The translations under genes were made by a program, and so were the position numbers. 64,000 nt of DNA, taken from positions 682,001-746,000 of the forward strand of contig JASKOT010000002.1 of assembly GCA_032158125.1 (NCBI GenBank), in the 5' to 3' direction. Position 1 is the first letter of the stretch. Every line of letters starts with the position of its first letter. This document shows, in pieces, positions 9,794 to 20,535 of the stretch. The notes beneath the pieces were generated by a model that did no database searches, was not told where the DNA came from, and saw only the letters and a program-made list of their open reading frames with translations. This DNA comes from Papiliotrema nemorosa. Lineage: Eukaryota > Basidiomycota > Tremellomycetes > Tremellales > Rhynchogastremaceae.

Positions 9794-12474
9794 ATGCGAG
9801 GAGACGTAACGACATACCGCTCGATACCTCGATATCAAGGCGTCAGTTACCGTCGACGACTGCCTCCTGATACGAATAGTGATAATGATGCCGACGATGA
9901 TAGCGACACCGAGCGTAGTGATGATGGGGAGGAAGAATATCCCTCGGGACCGTCCAGCCCCGGCAGCGTCCGTAAGTTCTCTGCAGGGTGCTACGTGATG
10001 TACAGCACTGATTTCCAGCCGGTCGCTCAGGCATTTGCCTTCATCTTCCCTTGCGCACGCCTGGATCAAGGATACAGGATGAGAAACGACGAACTTTCTA
10101 CTCAATGCCGGACCTAATCCCTTCTGAGCGGGCTCAGGTCTTGAAGACCCCTGCGAATCCACAGAAACGGCGCCGTCGACGGTCGTTCCCATTGACGGAC
10201 GATGACGCCGATCTGACAGATTCCCTCGAAGTCTACTTTTCGACCATTCGCGCTCGGAAGATAGCTCGATTGTCCCTGAGCCAGACCAGCCTCGCGAGAT
10301 CACAGGAAATCCACATGCCAATCTCGCCCACTCCAATGCACTCGTCGACTATGCGCTCTCGGAGGATTGTCCATTCACAGGGGATCGATCGTGCTCGAAA
10401 GGCAGGTTTTGCCCAGCAAACAGCTCGAAATCAAAAGATAGCCCACCAGTCGCGCAGGCCATATGGCAACCCGAATGCCCAGGACCTTCAGATTCTCGAC
10501 TTGTCAGATGAACCAGACTCGCCCGGCCCACAACTGTCATACAGACAAGCCGACACCCCCAGATCTGAGGACACCCATCTACCAGACACGGCCGACTCGC
10601 CCGACTCACGGAGGTCGCGCGAGCCTGCTAGCATCTTGAGATCCGAGGATGAGCAGATGTGGCAAGAGCCAGACTCGCCTGACCCCTCATTTTCGGACGA
10701 GGCAGCCGACGTCACGGGCTATGACAATGAACAAATGTCAGATGCATCCAATTCACCCGGTCCGGAATCGTCTCACAGGCGAAGCAGCATTACGAGACCG
10801 AATGCGCGGGGACGATATGTGCCATACTCGCCCGCCACATATTCACCCTCACATCCGCCTGTCACTCAAGCAATATCAGAATTTTCCGCGCCCATTCTTT
10901 CAACCACGCAGGCGACCCTACGGAGAATCGAGTACTCCATGCGCGCTGTACATCCCGCTTTGATAAATGCGAGGAGGATGCGTGAGCGGAGAGCGAAGGA
11001 GAAGGTCAGACTTAGGGCTGAGGACCCAGATGAGGCGGGCAATGAGACGGAGCCAGACGTGATCGTATTATCGGATAGCTCGGATAGCTCAGACGACGAA
11101 GCGGCTCCTTCGACCCTCGTGCAATGGCCTAAGGAACTTCCACTCATATCCCACAACCAGCCAAGGACACCTAAACGGAAGAGAGACTACTCGCCCGACG
11201 GCTCACTCGCTGTCACGAACAACCCCCAAGTCTCCTCGCTAGTACCGCCTACAACAGCTCAGTACAAGCCGAGTCAAGTTGTCCCGAGCGAAACCGCTAG
11301 CAGCGACGCTCTGGCTCCTTCCTCACTAGTGACAAGCTCATACACGCGCCGGCTCTCCTTGTCACCAACAACAGATATAGAATCGAACCCTTCGGCTGAG
11401 ATAGAACGCGAGTCGAGTTATGCTGGAATGGCGGAGGATGGCTTACTCCACGAACGCTCAACGGAAAAGCGTCTGGATTCGGACCGCACGATGGGTGCCC
11501 TCTCCAGTGCTCTGCGCGATCTCGATACCTTCCCCGTTCAAGGTGACACTCTGGTACCAAAATCCGGTCCTGCCAAAGTTCAAGCAGGGCTGGATGTGCC
11601 ACTGCTCAACGAACAACAAACAGCCCTCAAAGGGCCGCCCGGATCCGTTCAATTTGTAAACGGTGTATATGCGGGCACGCCGGTCGGGTCATCGATCAAC
11701 GGGTGGCAGGTCCAATCCCCTCAGCCGATGGTTGATGATTTGGAGCGCATTGACGATGATATCGATAGCAGTGATCCCGCCAAGGAGGCAGGCGAGCACG
11801 CTTCGCTGCCTACGCCAATTTCCTTGGACGACGACTCGATGTCCACCAAACGTCGAGGCAAATCGAAAGTTCTGCCCTTGGCTCCTTACGACGAGTCGGG
11901 TATCCCACTGACTATGTTTGGCGATCCCGCTCTGGCCGATGATGAGGCGGTAATCAGCAATCCATTTGGTATCATCCAGCCTCAAATGCGTCACCGTCGC
12001 AACCAGTACACCAACTGGTCATCCCGCGTAGGACCAGGTACCGCTCTCGACCTTTTGCCCGAGCTCGACAAGTACTATGACGGTGGTAGATATCGGTGGG
12101 AGATGTTATGGGTGGAAGAGGTCCGAGTGACGGGGATGAACCATATTCCTGAGAAACAGCTGTTTGTCATGGTAGCGTGGAACAGGTGGAAATACGAAAA
12201 GGGACCCATCTCACTCGCCCATCCTCATTTGGCACCGTACCTTATTGGATGGTTGGACAAATACTGGCCAATATTACGCCACGCGCAAGTCGTCAAGGAA
12301 ACAAGGGGTCATTTGACGAGATTGTTTGACATGTCTGTCATCAATGCTAATCAGGCCATCGAGGCTTTGGGTCATTTGGACAGATTGGCAAAGGAGGATA
12401 GAAGAGCCAGGGGAGAGTTGAACGATGATGATTTGTGGGAAGATGAACAGGAGAGGTTGCGACTGGGTCAGTGA
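9794..12474 (+). CDS. Large disordered protein with SUMO-interaction-like motif and conserved-looking C-terminal domain
   Basis: Exons 9794-9971 and 10019-12474 give 877 residues; the start is the first ATG of an acidic exon (DTNSDNDADDDSDTERSDDG) and is not certain. Residues about 60-660 are low-complexity, rich in Ser, Pro, Asp and Arg. Around residues 220-315 a degenerate unit recurs, centred on the cores DSPGP, DSPDS, DSPDP and NSPGP, each followed by Arg- and Ser-rich linkers. At about residue 405 the sequence VIVLSDSSDSSDDE has the hydrophobic core plus acidic/serine flank of a SUMO-interacting motif; ILDLSDEPDS nearer the N-terminus is similar. The last 190 residues are compact, with Trp/Tyr-rich segments (YYDGGRYRWEMLWVEEV, LFVMVAWNRWKYEKG, YLIGWLDKYWP), and are probably the folded domain. 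I do not recognise the family. A nuclear, SUMO-linked role is only an inference from the motifs. Confidence 0.7.
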
Positions 12475-12733
12475 GGACAATGAAGAAGTTGGGGAGGAAG
12501 GTCCAAGTAACGGATGGTCCATGGTGGTCGACAAGCAATCTCATGTTGTCACGGACTTGTTGTACTATCTTTCATGACTTCATCTCGTTTTTCGTATAGT
12601 AGGAAGACTATCATTATCATTCGATCATGTAGCATGTCTCTTTTTGCAATGCAATTGGTCGTTGATGCATTTTAAAAGATACAACGAGAGATATCACTGT
12701 ACAGAACTCGCGTACGAAAGGCACCAGTTCAAC

Positions 12734-15072
12734 TTACATGGCCATTCCCATCCCGCCCCTTCCCCCTCTGCCCATTCCTCTACCGGGCCCATTGTTGAAA
12801 CCCATCCCACGACCTCGGAACCCACGTCCTCCGGCAAAGCCTCCCCTGCCTCGCTGAGATTGGTTCATTCCCATTCCTCCACCCATCATTCCGTTCTGGT
12901 TCATCCCCATCTGACCCATACCATTCATATCGCCCATTCCATTCGTTCCTCCCAACCCATTCATGCCGTTCATGCCGTTCATCCCCCCCATACCGCCCAT
13001 TTGACCCATTTGACCCATCTGACCCATCTGACCCATCTGACCCATCTGACCCATCTGACCCATCTGGTTCATTCCACCCATCCCGGTGTTCATACCGAAG
13101 CCATTATTCATCATCCCCACACCATTGTCCATCATCCCGCTTCCCATCTGGTTCATATTGTTCATTCCACCCATGTTGTTCTGCATCTGACCACCTCCCA
13201 TCTGGTTCATCCCGTTCATCTGTTGTCCTTGTAAACCCATGTTACTATTGTGATTATTGTTGTTGTTCTGGTTGTTATTGACGATGTTGAGCATCCCGCT
13301 CGCCGCTAGCATTTGCATTTGCAGGACGGTAGCGTTGACCGCTTGCAGCTGATTGCGAAGCAAGACCCGATTGGCAGGTGTTATATCGGGATTCTGTAAC
13401 ATTCTGTTCATCTACAAGAGTCAGCGATAATGCTTTTTGCCTTGATCGACGGGTTCGCACCTGAGTGAGGTACAGCTGCATCGTGTTGGGATTGAGCATT
13501 TCTTGCATCCGGAGCGGGTCGAATGTCAATCCATTGACAGGTTTAATTTCGGGTTCCGGTGTCGCATTGCTCGTTGTCTCTCCAGGTTCAGGCTCCTCTT
13601 CTGTCTGCTCGGGTCAGCTCCATCCAGCCAGCCACTCGAGAGCTCACCTTGACAGCATCGTCCCCTCCTTTCCTTTCCTTCTCCTCCTTCTCCTCCTTCT
13701 TACTCCGCTCAATCTCACCATCCACATACCCCTTGACTTGTTCTCGCAGCTCGGCATCGAGCTTGAGCTTGTCCAAACTCGGCACTTTGCTCTCGCACAC
13801 TGGGCATTCAAAGGCATGCTCCAGCAAGTGTGTCGTGATGCACTCTTCACAGAATGCCGAGTCGCAACAGGGTGTTCTGACTGCTTCCCAGACGAGCTTT
13901 TTACATATCGGGCAGGTCAACGCAGCGTCAAGAGGTTCTTGATCTCGGACCTCGGCACCGGTCAGTGTTCTAGGCTTTGCAGCTTCCTTCTTCCATTGCC
14001 GTCTAATAATCAGTATTCGCACCAAATATTGAACTTGGAACGCACTGATCAGGTACAGCTCGAACGAAACCTCCATCCGCTGTCAACATTGCTCCTCCAG
14101 ATGACCCTTCTCCATCGGTGGGCGTTTCAACCGTCTTCAAGAAACTCCTCGGGATACCCGTGACACGAACATAACGCTTTCGATCTGCAGCAGCCGGGTC
14201 TTCATTGTTCGGGCAATTTTGGATCCAATGACCTGGACGCGTGAGCCTAATAACGTATGCGAGATCAGACTCACCTTTCTGTCCACATCGATAACAGATA
14301 TAGCCCACAGGTGGTTCCTTGTCCGGTGGCAAACTATAGTCGAAACGCGCGCTCGATGGACCTGGACCACCAGGTCCGCCACCTCCTCCAGGTCGTTGTA
14401 TCCTTTGTCGATACTGAGCCGCTGCTCTTGGTTGGCTATTGGATCAGAGACCAACTAACAATGCCCGGGGGAGTTTATGCTTACGCCGAGAGGTCATCCA
14501 GATCTTGCTCCCACTGATCTTCCTGTTGTTGGAACATCGCTTGAATCCTTGCATCCTCCTCTGCATTTCCCGTTGAAACCTGTACAGCCGGTTGAGCGTT
14601 CTTGTCCTCTTTCCCATCGAAACGCTTTGTCATACTTCCAAATGTACCTCCCACGCCCCGGACCCCTCGATTCTGCTTGGCTAACATCGCATCTCTAGCG
14701 TGGTTTTCAATCCGGTGGTCTCCTGTTAACGACTCTCCGGCTGACGTGCCGACAATGTAGTTTTGCGCATTTCCTCGTCCCTTGGCGGAGGAAGGTAACC
14801 TCCTCGCGATGAGTGACGAAGATCGGGGTATTTGATGGTTATCATCTTTGAACTCTTTCGGGTCAGCCGAAAGATGAGGTGTGACGATCACTAGCTGACT
14901 CACCTTCGCCCGTGACATTGTCGAATACACCAATATCGAAATCTTTACCGTTGCCCATCTTGTTGGCCAGGATAATCTCTCGCTTCAGGTCAAAGACGGA
15001 GATGTGGGTCCCGTCGAACGTGACTCGAGACTCATCTCGGCCTGCTCCCCATCGGTAGAAAACTGTCGACAT
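12734..15072 (-). CDS. MPE1: MPE1/RBBP6-type subunit of the cleavage and polyadenylation factor
   Basis: Seven exons (complement of 14904-15072, 14485-14854, 14275-14435, 14046-14232, 13648-14002, 13461-13604, 12734-13411) give 687 residues in phase. Domain order matches the family: N-terminal ubiquitin-like DWNN domain (STVFYRWGAGRDESRVTFDG), CCHC zinc knuckle (YICYRCGQKGHWIQNCP, reformed exactly when the 42-nt intron is removed), and a RING/U-box-like domain with paired Cys (LTCPICKKLVWEAV, CCDSAFCEECI, FECPVCESK). Mpe1 acts in mRNA 3'-end cleavage and polyadenylation. The C-terminal third is an Asn/Met/Gly/Gln-rich low-complexity tail ending in an RGG-like segment (RGRGGFAGGRGFRGRG), suited to RNA binding or condensation; this tail is not part of the conserved core. 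Confidence 0.95.
13003..13065. repeat. Coding tandem repeat, 9-bp unit x 7
   Basis: Seven head-to-tail copies of the unit GACCCATCT (first copy with one change) inside the last exon of MPE1. On the minus strand it encodes (Gly-Gln-Met)7. The purity of the third-base positions suggests recent slippage expansion, so copy number probably varies between strains. Confidence 0.95.
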
Positions 15073-15515
15073 GGTGAATACAGAGCTGCTATCGGCTTGA
15101 AGTTCTTCAGGCGTCTAGTGATCGAGTTTCTCGAAGGAGTATGTCGACAGGTGCTGTAGGTTCTCCTCTACACCAAAGTAGATGAGACTCTCCCGAGACC
15201 AGATTTGTCGGGATGAAGCAAAGGTATAAGTTAGCGAATGCACCAAGCTCGTCTCGTTTCAGATTGATCAATTATAGGCGTGCCACCAAAGTACAGTCAA
15301 TCGCTGTTATTGCGCGCCTACTTCTCGAGATGCCCGAATTTCAAGGCGATTGATTATTCGTGAGTCACCCATACCACCTATTGACGTTTTGAGCACCTCG
15401 ACAGCTCCTGCAGATCGCTGCTTTCATGGACAAGAGAAGCTCAATGTCGTGAGTATCAAAGTGAAGCTCACCGCGATGTGCTGAAACTCCAGCTCATGAC
15501 CCCCACCACACCGGC
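15073..15515. other. Divergent intergenic region with splice-like signals
   Basis: Between MPE1 (minus) and the PPR-like gene (plus). It contains sequences that look like donors and acceptors (GTGAGT at about 15359 and 15451; CAG-type acceptors between), so the plus-strand transcript may carry spliced 5' UTR. A 6-bp perfect stem (TCCCGA/TCGGGA) with an 11-nt loop lies near 15190-15215. No reading frame here could be tied to a family. Confidence 0.4.
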
Positions 15516-18074
15516 ATGCGACCACCCGTACGAGCGATTGCTCGCTCGACACCCTTTCACTTCATACGACCACCAGCAAAGCCTGCAAGGCCGGCATATT
15601 CCCCTTCACCTCCCACGCTACCATCTCAGGCCAGCTGTTCAAGATGGTTCTCATGCTCTCATTGTCGTCCGGCGCCATCAGCTCCCTCCACTAATGACTT
15701 CTTCTCTTCCTCGCCATCGCCATACTCGGTTGAAACGGTCGCTCCTCCAACCTCGGAAGCGGAACCTGTGACCGCTGTGTCTCGACTTCCTTTACCTCCA
15801 CCTTTACCTTACTCGCCGGACTCTATCCCTTTCAGGCGGCACCTGGACATTCTACAGCAATCCTTGACTACACATCCCGACGAGTCGTGGTTGGTCTATC
15901 AATCTCTGCATCCGTCTCTGAAGCGTTACATACCCAATCGGACCTATGTCGCTTTGATTTCTCAGCAATCGAATCTGAAGGATCTGGAGAGTGCCTTGAC
16001 ACGCGTGGAAGAGTTGTTGGGCTTTGCGGAAGAATGCGGCATGCAGTGGGAAGAACTGGGAGAGACGATTTTGCGTCAGATCTTGCGTCTGGGCACGGAT
16101 TGCGCGGCAAAGGTCAGCAGGGAAACAGGGAGGATGTTCGACATCTCGACTCTCCGACAGGTATGGGGAACCATTTGTCGACTTTATCGGAACGATCTTG
16201 GAAGAGTCCCCTCGGACGCACGCCGGACTTGGTTCGACTGTCTGTTTGTTCTAGCGCGGAATAACGGTACTATCCAAGGACGGAAAGCGTTTCATGACGA
16301 GGCGTCCACCTTGATGCTGCAGCTACTACCCATAGAAGAGTCCAAATGGTTGCGGGATCATGCTGGGCCGTTGATATCGATGCGCTTCGTACCATCAGAT
16401 TTCGACGTCGAGGCCAGACTCGCTCGAGTCCGGCAACTGGCATATCTCCATGCTCGAGGAGTGGAAATTGACTCTAGATGCGCTCGCCAAGTCATCAGTG
16501 CTGTCCGAAGACTGGTGAGAGCACAGCAGCACGATATCTCGTGGGACGACATGGTGCGAAGCGTAACAAGTGATGTCGTTGGCACCGATCCTCTCGGAAT
16601 GCATGAAAGAGGCACGCAGGCTTGGATAGACGGCCTCGTGGCATGGACTGAGGACCTTCACAAGAACGACGGTCCCGATCGGTACGCTTTCACAACCCTG
16701 AAACGTGCCAGAGCCACACTAGCCAATCCAAATGCTTCGACCGCGACGATAATCGCCATGTCACTCCCACTGGCCAAAATTCTGCATAAAAAAGCGGGAT
16801 CCAAATCTGGCGGCAAAAGACCGCAACAGGCTCGCCTCGAGCCTGTCGCCGCGACCAATGTGCTTCTCGGCTTGTTCGAGCGGGTCGCCCATCGTGCGTT
16901 AGCCGATCCTCACGTCATGGTCGCCGTCATCACCCGTAAACTCATCGATTATCATACGGCCGGTGAACCCACGGTTCATTCGATGATATTGCGGTTCACG
17001 AGAGCCTTACTCAGCTCCGATCTGCTCGGCCATATCGACAGCAAGCTAGTTCATCTGATCTTCGATTTGCTGGTGGACATCTCATCATCATCAGAACCGG
17101 CGTACGATCTCGCAAGACGGGTTTACAGCTTGGCTCGAAGTACAGAATCGCCTTACACGTGGACGTCCACCATCACGTCTCGTAAACGCTGGCGCAGATT
17201 GTTCCGCTCGAGTCTCCAGCCTTCGCGTGGACACATGCATTTCGCCTCACGCTTATACGCCGACAGACTCGCAGACGGTCAGACGGTCTCTCCTTTTGAC
17301 ATGCTGTTCTTTATCCGAGCTATAGGTTCGCAAGACGGTCTATCAAAATACGTCCTCCTCGAACGGCATCTGAAGGACTACCTCTATTTCGAATACAGCT
17401 CACTCGACAAATTTGTCTGGTCCCTGGTCAAGGGCCTGACGGCTCGAGGCAGAGGTCGAGAAGCTTGGCTGGGGTTTCATCTCTCGCTTCGGATCATGGG
17501 TAGCAAGCCGTTGCAGGACAAGATTTACTTTCGAGTCATCAAGTGTTTCAGCGAAAGTAGGCGGGAACAGGATTTTCGATACTCTTTCGGCGTTTTAGAA
17601 TATCTCGACAAGGACAGCACGCTTCTTCCAAAGCTATACGACCTCATGTTTAGTTCATTGCTGCAGAAAAGCATCGAGAAGGCGCGGGATCGAAATGCGG
17701 ATACCGAGTTGGTGACCCTTGTTGTCGACCTAATGAAGCATCTGGCGGAGAAGGAGATCAAGCCTAGTATGCTAGGCATGGAGTGCTTCTTGCGTATCCT
17801 TATCGCTGGCGGCTATCATGATCGGGCGTTGCAGAGCTTGGAGCGGATGATACGACAATCGCCGGGGAACAGCAACGACATTTCAGACACGATCGCTAGA
17901 ATCGTGCTGGAATTAGTCCAACGGCGACATTTTGAAGACGCAAAGAAGGCGTTTGATCAATATTGGAGAGTCCAGGGGACCAATATGGAATTGTCACCCG
18001 AGTGGCAGCGTGTTCGATCCTCGTTGACGGGAACAATACCCTCCGCCGGGGTCGAACAGACCATCACAGTGTAG
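15516..18074 (+). CDS. Predicted mitochondrial PPR-like helical-repeat protein
   Basis: Intronless, 852 residues. The first 60 residues are Arg/Ser/Pro-rich with almost no acidic residues (MRPPVRAIARSTPFHFIRPP), a plausible mitochondrial presequence. The remainder is alpha-helical in pattern. Near the C-terminus the stretch EKEIKPSMLGMECFLRILI continuing to GGYHDRALQSLERM has the shape of a pentatricopeptide repeat, and a similar unit follows (RRHFEDAKKAFDQYW). Proteins of this type bind organelle RNA or mitoribosomes in fungi. No specific orthologue was recognised, so the role is inferred from architecture. Confidence 0.75.
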   Translation: MRPPVRAIARSTPFHFIRPPAKPARPAYSPSPPTLPSQASCSRWFSCSHCRPAPSAPSTNDFFSSSPSPYSVETVAPPTSEAEPVTAVSRLPLPPPLPYSPDSIPFRRHLDILQQSLTTHPDESWLVYQSLHPSLKRYIPNRTYVALISQQSNLKDLESALTRVEELLGFAEECGMQWEELGETILRQILRLGTDCAAKVSRETGRMFDISTLRQVWGTICRLYRNDLGRVPSDARRTWFDCLFVLARNNGTIQGRKAFHDEASTLMLQLLPIEESKWLRDHAGPLISMRFVPSDFDVEARLARVRQLAYLHARGVEIDSRCARQVISAVRRLVRAQQHDISWDDMVRSVTSDVVGTDPLGMHERGTQAWIDGLVAWTEDLHKNDGPDRYAFTTLKRARATLANPNASTATIIAMSLPLAKILHKKAGSKSGGKRPQQARLEPVAATNVLLGLFERVAHRALADPHVMVAVITRKLIDYHTAGEPTVHSMILRFTRALLSSDLLGHIDSKLVHLIFDLLVDISSSSEPAYDLARRVYSLARSTESPYTWTSTITSRKRWRRLFRSSLQPSRGHMHFASRLYADRLADGQTVSPFDMLFFIRAIGSQDGLSKYVLLERHLKDYLYFEYSSLDKFVWSLVKGLTARGRGREAWLGFHLSLRIMGSKPLQDKIYFRVIKCFSESRREQDFRYSFGVLEYLDKDSTLLPKLYDLMFSSLLQKSIEKARDRNADTELVTLVVDLMKHLAEKEIKPSMLGMECFLRILIAGGYHDRALQSLERMIRQSPGNSNDISDTIARIVLELVQRRHFEDAKKAFDQYWRVQGTNMELSPEWQRVRSSLTGTIPSAGVEQTITV

Positions 18075-18829
18075 GCTATTTCTTCGAAAACGCAAGGATT
18101 GCCAGAACCTCGAGGGGAAGACAATGAAGAGGGGAGATAATGCGGCGTTGAATTGACAGCACAACAGTCTCAGAGATCTTGGGGGAAGGGGTGAGGTGAA
18201 GAGAAACGAAGCATTGCATACCACTGCATTTATACCTTGCATCGCATGACAATCACGACCATCTTGTACATTATGACATAGCATCCATACCACGTAGCCT
18301 TCTCCACATGCATTGTAGCAATAACACCGCGACGATTCCTCTCCACAGACCTCACACGACTCGATGCCGTCCTCGCCTCCACCCAAACGGGTATTCGTCA
18401 ATCATTCTCATCCCCGCCTTCATCGACTCGAATTGCATCAGTCTTCTTTCTAGCTACGATATTGCAGCACTGAAGGAGCTCTACACGCTTTACAGGAGAC
18501 TAACACTCCACGGCAACTTGCAGACCAACAGCATTACATGAGCAAAGCGGCCCATGATGACTGCTCGGGTTCCCGCTTGATTGACCTTCCCGTTCTCACT
18601 CTCAGTCCCGGTCAGCTTCGCCCATCCAACTCAATCGACCATGGACCCACTTTGCGAATACAAACCCCGTCCAATCGACATTCATGCCAATCTGACCTAT
18701 TGTCCCGACTGATATAGCGACTTTCGCCAGAATGACAATCATCTCCGTATCGACTCCCTCACCCCATACCAGGGTGTCTCTGGGCGCTTCGACTGGATCT
18801 CCGGGATCACCCAACTATTCCTGTAGGTC
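18075..18829. other. Intergenic region
   Basis: Between two plus-strand genes. It includes the 3' UTR of the PPR-like gene and the 5' region of the Atos-like gene. A short minus-strand open frame at 18602-18814 and a plus-strand one at 18308-18541 show no similarity. A further upstream exon of the next gene is possible, because its first ATG lies right after an AG. Confidence 0.4.
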
Positions 18830-20416
18830 ATGATACTAGACAAGTACTATTCACTCTCTGACCTACCAGGCTCGCCCAAACGATCCTCTCCATTGGCCAA
18901 TCCACCCATCCTATCCCCCTCCCGCGGATCATCCTCTCGACCTACGCCCATACCCCGCTCAGAGAGAACTCACAGGCGAACATCGCTTCATCTATCTTCC
19001 ATCCCCCCTGTGACGCCTACATCTACCGGAGATGCTCCACAAAGCGGGTCTCAAACAGCTATCAATACATCTCCTCCTCTTTCCCGATCTCATCCGCTCC
19101 TAGGCTCGTTCTCCCTCTCCCTCTCCCATTCTAGGATGTCACACGCCCATGCACCCCACTCTGTCGCTCCTTCCTCTACATCCGGCTTCTCACTCCACCT
19201 AGGTGCTCTAGGCAAAGGTCGATCTTGTCCACCGGAGCTAAGATGTCCGCCTCACGAAATCTTCCCCTTCTCTGCGACATATTATGACCTAGAAGATGGA
19301 GGGAGGAAATCATCTACACCTTGGGTAGGAAATATCGACCTTGAAAATCACTACTACATCAAGTATACCTCGGATCAGGGGAGCCACGTTCACTACCACG
19401 GAAATGAGTTACCACCTGCCCCACCGAATTTCCCCGGGTATCGAGTAGCTCCGATTGGACAACTTCAGATACTGATCAAGACGCCAGATTCGGCCGTCAA
19501 GGTCTTCCTCGTCCCGTATGACCTACGATCATTGGCGGTAGGAGCACGAATGTTGACGAGGGAACGAACGTATGTCGTTACAGATTCGTCAACCAGCGAT
19601 ATCAATCTATCTTCACCATCTCCCTCTTCTATTCGGTCTGACATGGGTGTGAGGGAGAAATTGCGCTACTCGGTTCAACTACAGTTCACCTGCATACCAC
19701 GACCACACCCGATAGCACCGTCCCGATCATCTTCGACCACTCGCCGATTGCGGTCCCAAGGTGAAGCAGGGGACATTCAGCAGATCTTGGAGGAAGATGC
19801 AGCCAAAGGAGGGAAGAAGGACTATTACTTGTCGAAGCATATCAGAGTCATCTTCACCTCGACATCTCCAGAGAGCGACGAGACGACCAGGACAGAGCGT
19901 AATGACGAGATCGTGCCGCCATCCACGGACATTTGGGGCATCGGTAAAACAGGAAATACACCAATCTCATCGCCTCGCATGTCGTTTTCTTCCCCTCGAT
20001 CTGCGCCTCGGCGGGACGATTGGGAGACTGTTCGGCTCAAATGGCACGCTAGGAGGGAAGTCGAAGCATTCGAAAGAGATACAGACCTCTTTGATCGCCC
20101 AGATATACACCAGATCCGACCGGCTACACCGCCCGTATCGCTGCTTTCCAGTCAAGTTCTTTCCCCGCCAGGAGTGTCCACCTCCCTTCCACCCGACTCT
20201 ATACCGGCCATTAGGTCACCACTGCCGACGCTCCCCGGCATGAAATCGTTGGTGATCGACACATCTGGACGAGTCTCGCCCTCTCAGCCTCCATCCATCA
20301 AGACTCCTCCGCCCCACCGATACCCCACGCGGCAGAAGCTGCGTCGCGGAAGTGGCAGCTTGGACGAGAGAGAGCTCAGTGAGAAACTGCGCCATCTCAA
20401 GGTTAATCAACACTGA
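18830..20416 (+). CDS. Atos/FAM214-type protein (DUF4210 plus meiotic chromosome-segregation domain)
   Basis: Intronless as drawn, 528 residues. Residues about 1-115 are a Ser/Pro-rich disordered head. Then comes the block FSLHLGALGKGRSCPPELRC with VGNIDLENHYYIKY (DUF4210-like), followed by GYRVAPIGQLQILIKTP, AVKVFLVPYDLRSLAVGAR and LRYSVQLQFTCIPRP, ending in YYLSKHIRVIFTS. This series is the signature of the Atos/FAM214 family, whose second domain is named for chromosome segregation during meiosis after a fission-yeast member. Animal members are nuclear transcription regulators. Role in this organism is unknown. The C-terminal 170 residues are disordered and Pro/Ser-rich. An additional 5' exon is possible. 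Confidence 0.85.
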   Translation: MILDKYYSLSDLPGSPKRSSPLANPPILSPSRGSSSRPTPIPRSERTHRRTSLHLSSIPPVTPTSTGDAPQSGSQTAINTSPPLSRSHPLLGSFSLSLSHSRMSHAHAPHSVAPSSTSGFSLHLGALGKGRSCPPELRCPPHEIFPFSATYYDLEDGGRKSSTPWVGNIDLENHYYIKYTSDQGSHVHYHGNELPPAPPNFPGYRVAPIGQLQILIKTPDSAVKVFLVPYDLRSLAVGARMLTRERTYVVTDSSTSDINLSSPSPSSIRSDMGVREKLRYSVQLQFTCIPRPHPIAPSRSSSTTRRLRSQGEAGDIQQILEEDAAKGGKKDYYLSKHIRVIFTSTSPESDETTRTERNDEIVPPSTDIWGIGKTGNTPISSPRMSFSSPRSAPRRDDWETVRLKWHARREVEAFERDTDLFDRPDIHQIRPATPPVSLLSSQVLSPPGVSTSLPPDSIPAIRSPLPTLPGMKSLVIDTSGRVSPSQPPSIKTPPPHRYPTRQKLRRGSGSLDERELSEKLRHLKVNQH

Positions 20417-20535
20417 TCTTATATCGTTGTCAACATCTACAAGTGTATCAAAGTGTATCAGACTGGATGTACTGTATCTACTGTATCTACTGCGACTTTG
20501 GATCGTCCTAGAGACGATTGGATTGACTCAAAGGG

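Noticed and set aside
12644..13234. Plus-strand frame with long Thr-His-Leu repeats
   Set aside because: It is the antisense shadow of the Gly-Gln-Met repeat of MPE1, whose minus-strand domains and splice sites are certain.
15478..15771. Alternative frame at the start of the PPR-like gene
   Set aside because: It stops early, while the overlapping frame from 15516 runs for 852 codons with repeat structure.
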